A DNA stretch of 64,000 bases, taken from NCBI GenBank assembly GCA_049423065.1, contig JBMSQB010000005.1, positions 38,876 through 102,875 of the forward strand, in the 5' to 3' direction. Shown here piece by piece: positions 32,344 through 41,778 of the stretch; position 1 is the first letter of the stretch, and each line of letters begins with the position of its first letter. Origin of the DNA: SYIM01 sp041182885. Its GTDB lineage: Bacteria > Pseudomonadota > Gammaproteobacteria > Burkholderiales > Burkholderiaceae_E. The translations under genes were made by a program, and so were the position numbers. The notes below the pieces were generated by a model. That model did not search any database. It saw only the letters and a list, made by a program, of their open reading frames with translations, and had not been told where the DNA came from.

Positions 32344-33159
32344 TCAGACACCCTGCGCTCCGCAGTCTGCGCACTGCACCTGGACGACCTGGCGATCAGA
32401 GAGCCGGATGGCGCTGAGTTGGCGGCCCCAGACACAGCCCGTGTCGATCGCAACCAGATCGGGTCGATTGATGAGGCCAAGCGCCGACCAGTGCCCGAAC
32501 ACAATCGGTGTGTCGGCTGTTTTTCGCCCAGGCGCATCGAACCAGGGCATGAAGCCGGCGGGCGTTGCGCTGATGCCTTCCTTGGTGGCAAATTCCATCC
32601 GGCCCCTGGCATCAACAAAGCGCATGCGGGTCAGCGCATTGATGACGATCCGCAGCCGCTCGGGTCCGCGCAATGAATCATCCCACTGCGAGGGTTCATT
32701 GCCGTACATCTGGGGAAGAAACGCGAGCCAGTCCGGGCCGGCGAGCACCTGCTGAACTTCGGCGGCAAGCGACAGCGTTTGCTCGACCGACCATTGCGGC
32801 AGCACCCCTGCATGGACCATCAGCCAGCCGTGATCGAAATGCGCGAGCGGGCGGGTGCGGATCCAGTCGAGCAAGTGCGCGCGATCAGGCGCGGCAAGGA
32901 TGTCGTCGTAAGTGTCGGTGCGATGGGGTTTGCGCAGGCCCGCCGCAATCGACAGCAGATGGATGTCGTGATTGCCGAGGACGGTGGTGATCCGCTCACC
33001 CTGATCGATTACCCAGCGAAGCGTCTCGAGCGAGCGCGGGCCGCGATTGATCAGGTCGCCGGTCAGCCAGAGCGGCGCATCGGGCGGAAGCTTCCCGACC
33101 AGCGAGATGAGCGGCTCGAGACAGCCCTGCAGGTCGCCGATGATCCAGGGGGCATTCAT
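32344..33159 (-). CDS. apaH: Symmetrical bis(5'-nucleosyl)-tetraphosphatase
   Basis: ApaH splits Ap4A into two ADP. The 271-residue calcineurin-like phosphatase has the metal motifs GDLQGCLEPL (Gln in place of the usual His of GDxHG), LTGDLINRGPRS, LGNHDIHLLSIAAG and VHAGVLPQW, and ends with a Cys pair (QCADCGAQ). The Gln variant occurs in related betaproteobacteria. ATG at 33159. Sugar-transferase gene upstream ends 15 bases away on the same strand. Confidence 0.95.
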   Translation of the reverse strand: MNAPWIIGDLQGCLEPLISLVGKLPPDAPLWLTGDLINRGPRSLETLRWVIDQGERITTVLGNHDIHLLSIAAGLRKPHRTDTYDDILAAPDRAHLLDWIRTRPLAHFDHGWLMVHAGVLPQWSVEQTLSLAAEVQQVLAGPDWLAFLPQMYGNEPSQWDDSLRGPERLRIVINALTRMRFVDARGRMEFATKEGISATPAGFMPWFDAPGRKTADTPIVFGHWSALGLINRPDLVAIDTGCVWGRQLSAIRLSDRQVVQVQCADCGAQGV

Positions 33160-33174
33160 GAGCGTGAGGGGTGC

Positions 33175-33726
33175 TTAGCCGCGCATCCGGTCGCCGTACC
33201 CGGATCCGGTGAGGGTCTTCACGAGATAGCCCAGGTAGGCCGCCACGCCAAGGCTCTCGAGCATCCGGGCATCGGTGTCGGCGAGCAATTCGGGCGCAGA
33301 CATGTCGATGCCCTGAACCTGGGCGAGGCCGGTGATGCCTGGCCTGGCCCGGAAGACTCCGCGTGCTGCGCGGACCTGGATCAGTTCCTGCTGACTGAAC
33401 AGACACGGGCGAGGGCCCACCATGCTCATTTCGCCTTTGAGAACATTCCAGAGCTGCGGCAGTTCATCCAGTTTGGTTCGGCGCATCACCGCGCCGAGCG
33501 GTGTGACCGTGGCCGGGTCGAGCAGGTGCGTGGCCACCGACTCGGTACCCTGCCGCAGGGTACGAAACTTGACCAGTGTGAAAGGCTGCTGGTGCCGCCC
33601 CACGCGAACCTGAGTGAAGATCGGCGCGCCGGTATCAAAAAATCCCAGCACGAGAAGAATCAGCATGACGGGCGCGGCAACGATCAGTCCGATCGCTGCG
33701 AGCACGACATCAAGAAAACGCAGCAT
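33175..33726 (-). CDS. Polyprenyl-phosphate sugar phosphotransferase (initiating glycosyltransferase)
   Basis: A 183-residue bacterial sugar transferase of the small monotopic (PglC/WbaP C-terminal) type. A hydrophobic re-entrant segment at 1-30 is followed by QVRVGRHQQPFTLVKFRTL, TKLDELPQLWNVL with the catalytic Asp-Glu pair, and GEMSMVGPRP. It moves a sugar phosphate from a nucleotide sugar to undecaprenyl phosphate to begin an O-unit or capsule repeat. It is divergent from the WbpM-like dehydratase, which may make its substrate. Confidence 0.93.
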   Translation of the reverse strand: MLRFLDVVLAAIGLIVAAPVMLILLVLGFFDTGAPIFTQVRVGRHQQPFTLVKFRTLRQGTESVATHLLDPATVTPLGAVMRRTKLDELPQLWNVLKGEMSMVGPRPCLFSQQELIQVRAARGVFRARPGITGLAQVQGIDMSAPELLADTDARMLESLGVAAYLGYLVKTLTGSGYGDRMRG

Positions 33727-33872
33727 CGGTGTTGTGTGATTCCTGGCGTTGGGTTCAAGGCCCCGTCAAAGCGGGTGGGTCCCGCCTTTCGCTTCGCCGG
33801 GCGTCCGGGCATTTTCCGCAGATGCGCGCTGCGGCGGGTGCGGGCGAGGCAATCGGTCGCAATGTCGAAGTG

Positions 33873-33878
33873 TATATT
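33873..33878 (+). promoter_or_regulatory. Candidate -10 of the WbpM-like gene
   Basis: TATATT preceded directly by TG, 37 bases before the chosen start; the -35 is unclear. Confidence 0.32.
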
Positions 33879-33915
33879 CTTCGGCGGGGTGGCGTTTCCA
33901 AAGGACCATTCACCG

Positions 33916-35844
33916 ATGTCGGTGGCATCAGTATTTAATCGAGCGATCACGCGACTGCTGGGTTTGAGTCGACCGGCCAAGCAGTGGGCCACGATGGGTG
34001 TCGACCTCTGTCTGCTGCTGGCTGCGGCGGCCGCCGCCTACTGGCTCCGCATGGGCGAGACCTTCCTGCCCAGCGTAGAGCAGTGGCTGCTGATTGCAGC
34101 GGCTCCGCTGATTGCCATTCCGGTGTTTTTGCGCTTCGGCCTGTACCGCTCCCTCATCCGCTTTGTCGGCGAACACGCGCTCTGGGCGATTACCAAGGGG
34201 ATGACCCTTGCCGCCGTACTGTGGGCGGGCCTCGCGTTCCTCACCCAGATGACGGGCATCGAAGGACTGCCCCGTACGGTTCCCTTGCTCTACTGGCTGG
34301 TGGGAACCGGGTTGGTGGTGGCCTCGCGGTTCATTGCGCGCACCTTGCTCTGGATGCCGCTTCACCGGCGTTTTGCGGGGCGCCAGGCGCTGATTTACGG
34401 CGCGGGCACCGCAGGCCGCCAACTCGCGGCTTCCCTTCGCCGGGGACGCGATCTGTTCCCTGCCGGCTACCTCGACGATGACGCCGCGCTGCACGGCAAG
34501 GACATCAGCGGACTGCGCGTCTATTCGCCGGCCGAACTGCCGATGCTGATCGAAAATTTTGACATCCGGGATGTGATCGTCACGCTGCCCAACGCCACGC
34601 CTGCGCGCCGACGCGAGGTGGTCACGCTCCTGGAACGCTTCGCACTGCGGGTACGCATTCTTCCCGCCCTCGCCGATATCGCCTCCGGCCGGCATCTGGT
34701 GAGCATGATGCGCGAGGTGGATATCAGCGATCTGCTGGGCCGTGATCCCGTGGATGCCGACCCGTCGCTGCTCGGTCAGTGTGTGACGGGCAAGGTGGTA
34801 CTGGTCACCGGAGCGGGCGGCTCCATCGGCTCGGAAATCTGTCGCCAGGTCTCCGCGCTCAAGCCCTCGCGCCTGATCCTGCTCGAGATGTCCGAGGCGG
34901 CGCTCTACGAGATTGATCGCACACTCCGTCCGATAGCCACCTGCGAGGTGCTGAGTCACCTGGGCTCGGTGGGCGATCGCGAACTGGTCAACCGCCTGAT
35001 GCGCGACTACCGTATCCAGAGCGTCTATCATGCTGCCGCCCACAAACATGTTCCGCTGGTTGAGCAGAACGTGCTCGCGGGGGTACGCAACAACGTGCTG
35101 GGCACCCAGACGCTTGCACAGGCGGCGTTTGATCACGGCGTTGAAACCTTTGTGCTCATTTCCACCGACAAGGCAGTCCGACCCGCCAATGTGATGGGGG
35201 CGACCAAGCGGTGGGCGGAGCTGATCCTGCAGGACTTTGCAAGAAGAGCGCGCGATGAGCACCGGCGCCAGCGCTTCTGCGCCGTGCGGTTCGGCAACGT
35301 GCTTGGCTCGTCGGGGTCGGTCATTCCACTGTTCAAAGAGCAGATCGCTCGCGGCGGGCCGGTCACGGTGACGCATGCCGAGGTCACCCGGTATTTCATG
35401 TCGATCCATGAGGCGGTGCAGCTGGTGATTCAGGCGGGCAGCATGGCGGACGGTGGTGAAATTTTTCTGCTGGATATGGGCGAATCGGTTCGAATCATCG
35501 ATCTTGCGCGCAACATGATCCGGCTCGCGGGGCACTCGGTACGCGATGAAACCAACCCTCACGGTGATATCGAAATCGTGATCACGGGGCTTCGGCGCGG
35601 CGAGAAACTCTATGAGGAGCTCGCGCTGTCGCAGAGCCAGGTGGAGGGCACCGCGCATCCGAAAATCATGCGGGTGAACGAGCCTGCCGACCTCGCCCGG
35701 GTGCTTGACACCAGAGTGGCATTGCTCAACCAGGGCTTGCGAGACGAAGACGAATCCGCAGTGCGCAACCTCCTCATGTCTGCGGCAGGGGCGATCGACC
35801 CGGCTGTGGCCCGCGTGGTTCCCCTCAGACGGTTGGCGCAGTGA
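33916..35844 (+). CDS. Membrane-bound nucleotide-sugar 4,6-dehydratase, WbpM/CapD family
   Basis: A 642-residue protein with four N-terminal membrane segments (about 20-130), a CoA-binding-like Rossmann domain (GRQALIYGAGTAGRQLAASL, about 155-265), and an extended SDR domain starting VVLVTGAGGSIGSE near 294. The catalytic set is the Ser-Met-Lys form known for WbpM: ISTDKAVRP with Ser416 and NVMGATK with Met427 and Lys431. It probably converts UDP-GlcNAc to the 4-keto-6-deoxy sugar used for QuiNAc or FucNAc. An ATG at 33862 is also in frame. The frame runs open far upstream antisense to apaH; that part is not coding. Confidence 0.92.
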   Translation: MSVASVFNRAITRLLGLSRPAKQWATMGVDLCLLLAAAAAAYWLRMGETFLPSVEQWLLIAAAPLIAIPVFLRFGLYRSLIRFVGEHALWAITKGMTLAAVLWAGLAFLTQMTGIEGLPRTVPLLYWLVGTGLVVASRFIARTLLWMPLHRRFAGRQALIYGAGTAGRQLAASLRRGRDLFPAGYLDDDAALHGKDISGLRVYSPAELPMLIENFDIRDVIVTLPNATPARRREVVTLLERFALRVRILPALADIASGRHLVSMMREVDISDLLGRDPVDADPSLLGQCVTGKVVLVTGAGGSIGSEICRQVSALKPSRLILLEMSEAALYEIDRTLRPIATCEVLSHLGSVGDRELVNRLMRDYRIQSVYHAAAHKHVPLVEQNVLAGVRNNVLGTQTLAQAAFDHGVETFVLISTDKAVRPANVMGATKRWAELILQDFARRARDEHRRQRFCAVRFGNVLGSSGSVIPLFKEQIARGGPVTVTHAEVTRYFMSIHEAVQLVIQAGSMADGGEIFLLDMGESVRIIDLARNMIRLAGHSVRDETNPHGDIEIVITGLRRGEKLYEELALSQSQVEGTAHPKIMRVNEPADLARVLDTRVALLNQGLRDEDESAVRNLLMSAAGAIDPAVARVVPLRRLAQ

Positions 35845-35870
35845 ATCCCCCAGCCTCCCTGTGAGTTCTC

Positions 35871-37265
35871 ATGACATCCATCATCCGTCATCCAGAAATT
35901 TTCAAGGCTTACGATATCCGCGGCATCGTCGACCACACGCTCACCGAAGCGGTGGTCGAACAGGTGGGCCGAGCGCTGGGGCAGCTGGCGGGCGGCGCCG
36001 GCCAGCGTGAGTTCGTGATCGGTCGAGACGGCCGCCTCTCCGGCCCGCGCCTGTCGGCTGCGCTCGCGCGGGGCATTCTCTCAACCGGGCTTGATGTCAT
36101 CGACATTGGCATGGTGCCCACCCCGGTGGTCTATTTCGGCACCTTTGAGCTCAACACCGGCAACGGCGTTGCAGTAACTGGCAGCCACAACCCGCCCGAC
36201 TACAACGGGCTCAAGATGGTGGTCGGTAAAGACGCCCTCTACGGCGAGGCCATCGCCGCGCTCCGCCAGACCATTGAAAGCGGTGCGCTGTCGGCTGCGC
36301 CTGCGGGCGCGCCCGGCGCGCTGCGCCAGGTGGATCTCTCCGACCGTTACCTTGCCCGCATCACCTCGGATGTCCGCTTGTCCCGGCCGATGAAAATCGC
36401 GATCGATTGCGGCAACGGCGTGGCGGGCGCGCTCGCGCCGCGGCTCTTTCGCGCGCTGGGCTGCGAGGTGATTGAACTCTTCTGTGACGTGGATGGCAAC
36501 TTTCCCAACCACCACCCTGACCCTGCTCACCCAGAAAATCTGCAGGATCTGATCCGGTGTCTGCGCGAGACCGACGCGGAACTGGGTATTGCCTTTGATG
36601 GCGATGGCGATCGGCTGGGTGTGGTGACCAAGGCGGGCCGCATCATCTATCCAGACCGGCAGCTGATGCTGTTTGCCGCCGATGTGCTGTCGCGCAACCC
36701 TGGCGCGGAAATCATCTATGACGTGAAGTGCAGTCGCAATGTTGCGCGCTGGATTCGTGAGCACGGTGGACGCCCGACCATGTGGCGCACGGGGCATTCG
36801 CTGATCAAGGCCCGACTGAAGGAAACCGGCGCGCCCTTTGCAGGCGAAATGAGCGGGCATCTGTTCTTCAAGGAGCGCTGGTACGGCTTTGACGATGGTC
36901 TCTACTCGGGCGCGCGCCTGCTGGAGATTCTTTCGCGCTACGCCGACCCTTGCGCCGTGCTGGAGGGTTTGCCCGATTCCATGACCACCCCCGAGCTTCA
37001 ACTCGCCACCGCCGAAGGGGAGAACCATTCTCTGGTCGATGCCCTCAAGCGCAATGCGCGCTTTCCAGCCGGCACCGAGGTGATCACCATCGACGGTATC
37101 CGGGTGGAATATCCCGATGGTTTTGGTCTTGCCCGCCCCTCCAACACCACGCCTGTGGTGGTGCTCCGGTTTGAGTCGGACACGCGAGAGGGGCTTGCCA
37201 GGATTCAGGCCGACTTCAGGCGCGCGATCCTGAATGAAAAGCCCGACGCCGTGCTGCCGTTCTGA
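35871..37265 (+). CDS. Phosphomannomutase/phosphoglucomutase
   Basis: A 464-residue alpha-D-phosphohexomutase of the AlgC/ManB type, interconverting hexose 6- and 1-phosphates for nucleotide-sugar synthesis. The phosphoserine is Ser105 in VTGSHNPPDYNG, the metal loop is DGDGDR at 243-248, the sugar-binding loop GEMSGHLFF, and the phosphate-binding loop RPSNTTPVVVLRFE. It starts 26 bases after the WbpM-like gene and is likely in the same transcript. Confidence 0.95.
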   Translation: MTSIIRHPEIFKAYDIRGIVDHTLTEAVVEQVGRALGQLAGGAGQREFVIGRDGRLSGPRLSAALARGILSTGLDVIDIGMVPTPVVYFGTFELNTGNGVAVTGSHNPPDYNGLKMVVGKDALYGEAIAALRQTIESGALSAAPAGAPGALRQVDLSDRYLARITSDVRLSRPMKIAIDCGNGVAGALAPRLFRALGCEVIELFCDVDGNFPNHHPDPAHPENLQDLIRCLRETDAELGIAFDGDGDRLGVVTKAGRIIYPDRQLMLFAADVLSRNPGAEIIYDVKCSRNVARWIREHGGRPTMWRTGHSLIKARLKETGAPFAGEMSGHLFFKERWYGFDDGLYSGARLLEILSRYADPCAVLEGLPDSMTTPELQLATAEGENHSLVDALKRNARFPAGTEVITIDGIRVEYPDGFGLARPSNTTPVVVLRFESDTREGLARIQADFRRAILNEKPDAVLPF

Positions 37266-37293
37266 TGACGCGCGGCTGTGTGGCGCGCTGCGT

Positions 37294-38040
37294 TCAATAG
37301 AGCCTTAGCGGTTCAGACAGGTCAACCAGCCCGGTTCCGCTCCAGTGCCCGAACGATGTCAGATCAAGTTTCGGCGAAGCAATGGCGTTCCAGTTGTCCA
37401 CCATGTTCACAAACCGGATGTCGTCGATCACCAGGATGCGGCCCGCGCGGGGCGCCACCCGGGTGAGTTGAGCGAGGAGGCGCGCTTCGAAGCTGCCATC
37501 TTTGGGCCCATCGAGAAAAATGAGCGTCGAGGAGTCGAGCAGGGGCTGATGACTCTGGAACTGATCGGGATCGGCGAGATCGGCAAGGTGCTGGATCAGC
37601 CTGCCGCCTGCGAAGTCGCTGTCGCGGAGATGACTCTCGAAATTGCGCCAGGGCACCACATCGAAGGTGTGGAGGCTCCCCCGTGCAGCCTGGGCGAGGG
37701 CGAATGATCCCATGCCGGTGAACGTGCCGATCTCGACAATGGACTCGGGCTCAAGCAAGGTGACCAGCGCTTTAAGCAAACGGTAGTGCTCGCCCGGGTA
37801 ACGGTTGTAGAGCACGCTGTCGGCAAGCTCGGGGCGAAAGCCGGTGATCGGGGTGCGCGCGGCGAGCGCAGCGGCTTTGAGCGCCAGGTCAACCAGGTGC
37901 TCGGAAGGCGGATGGTCACTTCCTGCTGAGGAGATGACCGACGGCAATGCGTGCCCCGCCCGATCGGGGCGGGCAAGCACCAGACGCGACAGTGCCTTGT
38001 AGAACTTGCGAACAAGGCGTTTGGGTTCGGCGTGTTCCAT
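37294..38040 (-). CDS. Class I SAM-dependent methyltransferase
   Basis: A 248-residue protein with the SAM-binding motif I SIVEIGTFTGMGSFALA and a downstream LIFLDGPKDGSFE and RILVIDDIRF, close to the methyltransferase_24 / cephalosporin-hydroxylase-like group common in polysaccharide clusters. Acceptor unknown, presumably a sugar or O-unit. I chose the ATG at 38040, seven bases after GAGG; a second ATG at 38052 lacks a ribosome site. It converges on the phosphomannomutase gene, and the O-antigen ligase gene ends just before it. Confidence 0.82.
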   Translation of the reverse strand: MEHAEPKRLVRKFYKALSRLVLARPDRAGHALPSVISSAGSDHPPSEHLVDLALKAAALAARTPITGFRPELADSVLYNRYPGEHYRLLKALVTLLEPESIVEIGTFTGMGSFALAQAARGSLHTFDVVPWRNFESHLRDSDFAGGRLIQHLADLADPDQFQSHQPLLDSSTLIFLDGPKDGSFEARLLAQLTRVAPRAGRILVIDDIRFVNMVDNWNAIASPKLDLTSFGHWSGTGLVDLSEPLRLY

Positions 38041-38048
38041 CGGAAACC

Positions 38049-39317
38049 TCATCGAGGGGTCGGCAACCTGGACCCTGCCAGTCTCGCCTGAACCAGCACC
38101 AGGGCGACGCTGATCACCAGCATCAGCGCATAGTAGTTGTGGGCGAAATTCACGCTGGTCAGGTTGCTCACCGCATGAACAAACAGAATGCCCCACATCT
38201 GCAGGGCGGATGCGGGGTGTTGAGACCTCAGCCGGATCGCCATGAGCGCGAGCGCGCCCAGCGGGAGCAGGAACCCGAGGAGCGAGATCACCCCGCCGTC
38301 CATGCCGTGATGCAGATATGCGTTGTGGACATGACCCAGATCCCGCACGTGCCAGAGCGCTGCCGCCTTCGCCTCTGACTCGCCCAGGCCGCTTCCACGG
38401 ATCAGTGCGAGCCGATTCTGCGCACCGACGCCAACCCAGGGCGACCCCTTGAAGGTTTGCCAGGCGAGGGTAAAGAGATAGAGTCGCGCGCCGGTGGGCG
38501 TGTTGTATTGCTGCGTATCCCGCACCTGCTGAACGCTGGTGATCGCTTCTCGCAGGCGAAGCGGATCGGAGGGATGGGCGATAGCGACCGCAAGGCCGAT
38601 TGCGATGGCAAGCCCGCTCAACGCGCCTGCAATCAGCACACGCGCACGGCTTGCGCTGCGGCGGTACCAGCTCGCGAGCAGCACGGCGATGCACCAGACG
38701 ATCACGGGGTAGACGCCGCGCGACTGGCTACCCAGGATGGCCAGTGCGCCGGCTAAAACGCCCAGCGCTGCCACTGCACGGCTGCGCGCGGATTGGTTGC
38801 TGTCAGCAGCACGTGCCGCCAGGAGCACGATGATGAGTCCAATGCCTGAGGCCCAGGCGATGGCATGAATGGGCAGGCGGTCCCGTTCCTGGACAAGTTG
38901 CGCCACGAGGAGCGCAACCACACAGGCGATCGAAAGTGCGAGGGTGAGTGCGTGGCTCGCCCACGCGCTGGGCGCAAAGCGCACCACGCGGGTAAGCCAG
39001 CAGGCGGCCAGCGCCCCGGTCACCAATCGAAGGCCCGCGTTGATTTCAGCTGAATGCTGGGGATAGAGTTCATCCCAGAAGGCGGCGCTCGCGATCCAGC
39101 AGGTGAGGCCAAGCGTGGTTGCAATGACCCACAGGCGGGCGATTCGATCGAGTGCATCAGCAGCCGGCCACGGGCGCGCCCGGGCCGCCAGGATGGCGGT
39201 GACGATGAACGTGAGGCCCCAGAGCGTACCCGCGATTTTCGAGTTGAGGGTCGATAGCGCGATGAGGACAAGTGCGGCACCTGCTGCGGCTTGCGCAGAC
39301 CGGAGTCGGGGCTGCAT
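38049..39317 (-). CDS. O-antigen ligase family protein
   Basis: A 422-residue polytopic membrane protein with about ten to twelve segments and the large periplasmic loop typical of WaaL/Wzy_C proteins, here about 255-335 with TPTGARLYLFTLAWQTFKGS, GVGAQNRLAL and HVHNAYLHHGMDGG; the His-rich HNAYLHH block is the family signature. It either ligates O-antigen to lipid A-core or polymerises it. Start ATG 39317, 10 bases after the FkbM gene. Confidence 0.85.
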   Translation of the reverse strand: MQPRLRSAQAAAGAALVLIALSTLNSKIAGTLWGLTFIVTAILAARARPWPAADALDRIARLWVIATTLGLTCWIASAAFWDELYPQHSAEINAGLRLVTGALAACWLTRVVRFAPSAWASHALTLALSIACVVALLVAQLVQERDRLPIHAIAWASGIGLIIVLLAARAADSNQSARSRAVAALGVLAGALAILGSQSRGVYPVIVWCIAVLLASWYRRSASRARVLIAGALSGLAIAIGLAVAIAHPSDPLRLREAITSVQQVRDTQQYNTPTGARLYLFTLAWQTFKGSPWVGVGAQNRLALIRGSGLGESEAKAAALWHVRDLGHVHNAYLHHGMDGGVISLLGFLLPLGALALMAIRLRSQHPASALQMWGILFVHAVSNLTSVNFAHNYYALMLVISVALVLVQARLAGSRLPTPR

Positions 39318-39327
39318 GGCGGACACG

Positions 39328-40005
39328 TCAGCCGTCTTGTCGCTGGAAGATCGCCGACTGACCCATCCGGTCGGTGAGCAGGTATCCGGCACGCTCCAGG
39401 GTGTGACAGGTAGGCGAGTCGAGAAGCGCGCGAATATCCTTTTGCGCCATCTCGATGCAGAGGACGCGTGGCCGAACCTGCCATTGATCGATGGACGCAA
39501 TGGCGCGTTCATCAAAGCCTTCGATGTCGATGTTGAGCAGGTCGAGATCTGCGCCGCCGGCCGCACCATAGCGGTTGATGATCGCGGTGATTGAAGTGCA
39601 GGGTACCTGCTCGGTTCTCGTGGTGCCGCGCTGCCTGGCGAGTTCCGGGTCGCACGTGGCACCGAGGTCGAGCGCCATGTTGGAGTGGAGCGTGATGTGG
39701 GTCTGGCTTTCGGCGGTTGCTTCGTCAACCACGGCGGTCCACAGATTGACGTCGCGCGGCCGTACCCGCCGGAACAGATTGATTGCCGCCTGGCTGGCAT
39801 CGACGTTGACGCCATTCCAGCCCATCAGCCACAGGTAAGCCGTGTTGGACTGCCGGAAAGGGTGGTGCGCGCCGATATCGATGTAGAACCCGGTGGAGCG
39901 CTTGCGCCCGAACAGCTTGTGCAGCATCACATCTTCGCCGTGCTGGCTGAAGTGCACCCGCAAGCTGCCCTGGTGGATGAATTGAAGGACTCGCGACAGT
40001 TTCAT
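39328..40005 (-). CDS. FkbM family methyltransferase
   Basis: A 225-residue SAM methyltransferase of the FkbM group, which O-methylates sugars and polyketides. Motif I is GFYIDIGAHHPFRQSNT, followed by GWNGVNVDASQ and the family acidic block LDLLNIDIEGFDERAI. It lies in the minus-strand run with the ligase and glycosyltransferases, so it probably methylates a sugar of the surface polysaccharide. ATG 40005. Confidence 0.88.
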   Translation of the reverse strand: MKLSRVLQFIHQGSLRVHFSQHGEDVMLHKLFGRKRSTGFYIDIGAHHPFRQSNTAYLWLMGWNGVNVDASQAAINLFRRVRPRDVNLWTAVVDEATAESQTHITLHSNMALDLGATCDPELARQRGTTRTEQVPCTSITAIINRYGAAGGADLDLLNIDIEGFDERAIASIDQWQVRPRVLCIEMAQKDIRALLDSPTCHTLERAGYLLTDRMGQSAIFQRQDG

Positions 40006-40056
40006 GAGAGCGGGCGTTGCACGGGGCGGGATAGGCAGGCATCCGAACGCGGATGC

Positions 40057-40851
40057 TCAGCGCTTGACCGTGCCATTTAATATCGCCCCATCATACTTGA
40101 GCGCGGCATAGCGAAAAAAACACTCGAGCGCAATGAAGAAACAGAACAGAAACCCTTCAGCGCCGCAGAGAAAACCGCGTCGGAAAAAATAGAGCCGGAT
40201 GAAGATGGCGAGCGCCGAGCCCAACCCCCGCAGCAGCCCGCCGGTCTTGCCCGCCGCAGCGCGCTTGGCTGCGCCGAGCTGAACATACTGCGCAAGCTTG
40301 AGCAGGCTGTCGTAGACCGTCTCTCGCGAGTAATGCAGAAGGCGGTGACGCAGGATGACGAGCGGCGGCGAGGGGTCGCCCAGCACTGCGCCCTCGTGCA
40401 CCACGCCCTCAAAGCGGAGCAGCGTGTCGGTACGAAAAAGCCGCTCGATACCCCCGGTTGATTTCATCGCGCTCAGGGGTCGGCCGTAGGCCACCTGGTT
40501 CCAGAGGATGGCGCCGCGGATTGGTTGGTCGCTTTCGATCATCTGAAGGATTTCATCGCGAAGCGCTGGCGGAATCACTTCGTCGGCATCCAGAAAAAAA
40601 ATAAAGCGGGTGCGCACGTGTGCAAGCAGTCGGTTTCGCTGGGTGGCAAAGCCTTCCCATTGCGAGTAGACATGGACTTCGGCGCCAGCGGCAGCCGCGA
40701 TATCGCGAGTGTCATCAGTGCTCCCGGAGTCAATCACGAGCACCTGGTCTGCGAACGATGCACTCGCCACACAGGCGCCAATGCGGCGCGCCTCGTTCAT
40801 GGCCAGAATCCCGATGCAAAGTGTTGGCCGGCTGCTTCTGGAATCAGTCAT
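40057..40851 (-). CDS. Glycosyltransferase family 2 protein, WaaE/KdtX-like
   Basis: A 264-residue GT-A glycosyltransferase beginning LCIGILAMNEARRIGACVAS, with VIDSGSTDDT and the metal motif FFLDADEVIPP. The overall form, ending in a long hydrophobic helical region (LAIFIRLYFFRRGFLCGAEG), matches the LPS core beta-1,4-glucosyltransferase WaaE/KdtX group. It overlaps the upstream glycosyltransferase gene by eight bases, so translation is coupled. Confidence 0.88.
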   Translation of the reverse strand: MTDSRSSRPTLCIGILAMNEARRIGACVASASFADQVLVIDSGSTDDTRDIAAAAGAEVHVYSQWEGFATQRNRLLAHVRTRFIFFLDADEVIPPALRDEILQMIESDQPIRGAILWNQVAYGRPLSAMKSTGGIERLFRTDTLLRFEGVVHEGAVLGDPSPPLVILRHRLLHYSRETVYDSLLKLAQYVQLGAAKRAAAGKTGGLLRGLGSALAIFIRLYFFRRGFLCGAEGFLFCFFIALECFFRYAALKYDGAILNGTVKR

Positions 40852-41770
40852 GGGGTCTCCAGCGGGTCAGGCCTGCGATCCGTCCGCTTAGTCGGGCGAG
40901 CATTCGGGGCGAGAAAGCGATGAGTCTGAGCGGCCAGCCCGCCAGGGCGAGCGCCAGTGTTCGGGTGCGCAGGCGCTTCGCCGATGCCAGGCCGATGTGC
41001 TTCTCGGCAAAGATGAGTTTTGACTGCGCATGATGATAGCCGCGCAGGTATTCGGCGCGCAGCCGCTGCCGGCCGCCCACCGAGCCACGCGATCGATGCA
41101 CTGCGGTTACGCGCGGAACGAGGATGATGGCGCGCTGCCGCTCGAAAATCCGCAGGCACAGATCATCATCCTCGTAGTACAGAAAAAATCGTTCGTCGAA
41201 GCGGTCGGCCCCGCGCATGTTGTCCATCACGAACAGCATGGCGGCGCCGCACACAAAGCCCACGCAGAGGGGCGCGGACGCACCCGGACCCCGGGACACC
41301 CAGTGCGTGCTTGGCCAGCGGTAACTGAGGTCGGGCTCGCCCCGTGCATTGGTCAACTGGGGCGCGACGATGGCCGCGTCGGGAAAGCGCATGGCCTCTT
41401 GCACCAGGATGGCCAGGTCCTCGACTTCGATCTCGCAATCGGGATTGAGAAGGAAGGCAAACGGCGTGGCCACCCGATCGAGTGCGCGATTGTTGGCCGA
41501 GCCAAATCCCAGATTTCGCTCCAGGGCGATGACTTGCGCGTGTGGCAGCATGCTCTGTGCAATTGAGGCGCTGCCATCGTCGCTGCCGTTGTCGACCAGG
41601 ATGACGTGGGGACAGGCCTTGAGCAGCCGGCTGAGCGTTGGCAGGCAGTGCGCGCTTTCAAAGGTGACGACGATCACCGTGACGCGATCGAGCTGCGAGA
41701 GGTCGGCGTTCGATGCGGTGGTTGCCAGCGTCGACGACGATAAAGCGACGGACTCGGATGTGCGCGTCAT
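40844..41770 (-). CDS. Glycosyltransferase family 2 protein, rhamnosyltransferase-like
   Basis: A 308-residue GT-A enzyme with VTVIVVTFESAHCLPTLSRL, LVDNGSDDGS, the long NLGFGSANNRAL helix, LLNPDCEIE as the DxD-like metal site and FDERFFLYYEDDDLCLR, a layout shared with rhamnosyl- and galactofuranosyl-transferases. Sugar donor not determined. It ends inside the next gene by eight bases and begins eight bases after the GT4 gene, so the three form one unit. Confidence 0.88.
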   Translation of the reverse strand: MTRTSESVALSSSTLATTASNADLSQLDRVTVIVVTFESAHCLPTLSRLLKACPHVILVDNGSDDGSASIAQSMLPHAQVIALERNLGFGSANNRALDRVATPFAFLLNPDCEIEVEDLAILVQEAMRFPDAAIVAPQLTNARGEPDLSYRWPSTHWVSRGPGASAPLCVGFVCGAAMLFVMDNMRGADRFDERFFLYYEDDDLCLRIFERQRAIILVPRVTAVHRSRGSVGGRQRLRAEYLRGYHHAQSKLIFAEKHIGLASAKRLRTRTLALALAGWPLRLIAFSPRMLARLSGRIAGLTRWRPHD

Positions 41771-41778
41771 GGATGCGC

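Noticed and set aside
32779..33915. Open frame upstream of the WbpM-like gene, antisense to apaH and the sugar transferase
   Set aside because: It lies over two well-supported genes on the other strand, has no family similarity, and the first membrane helix and ribosome site support a start near 33916.
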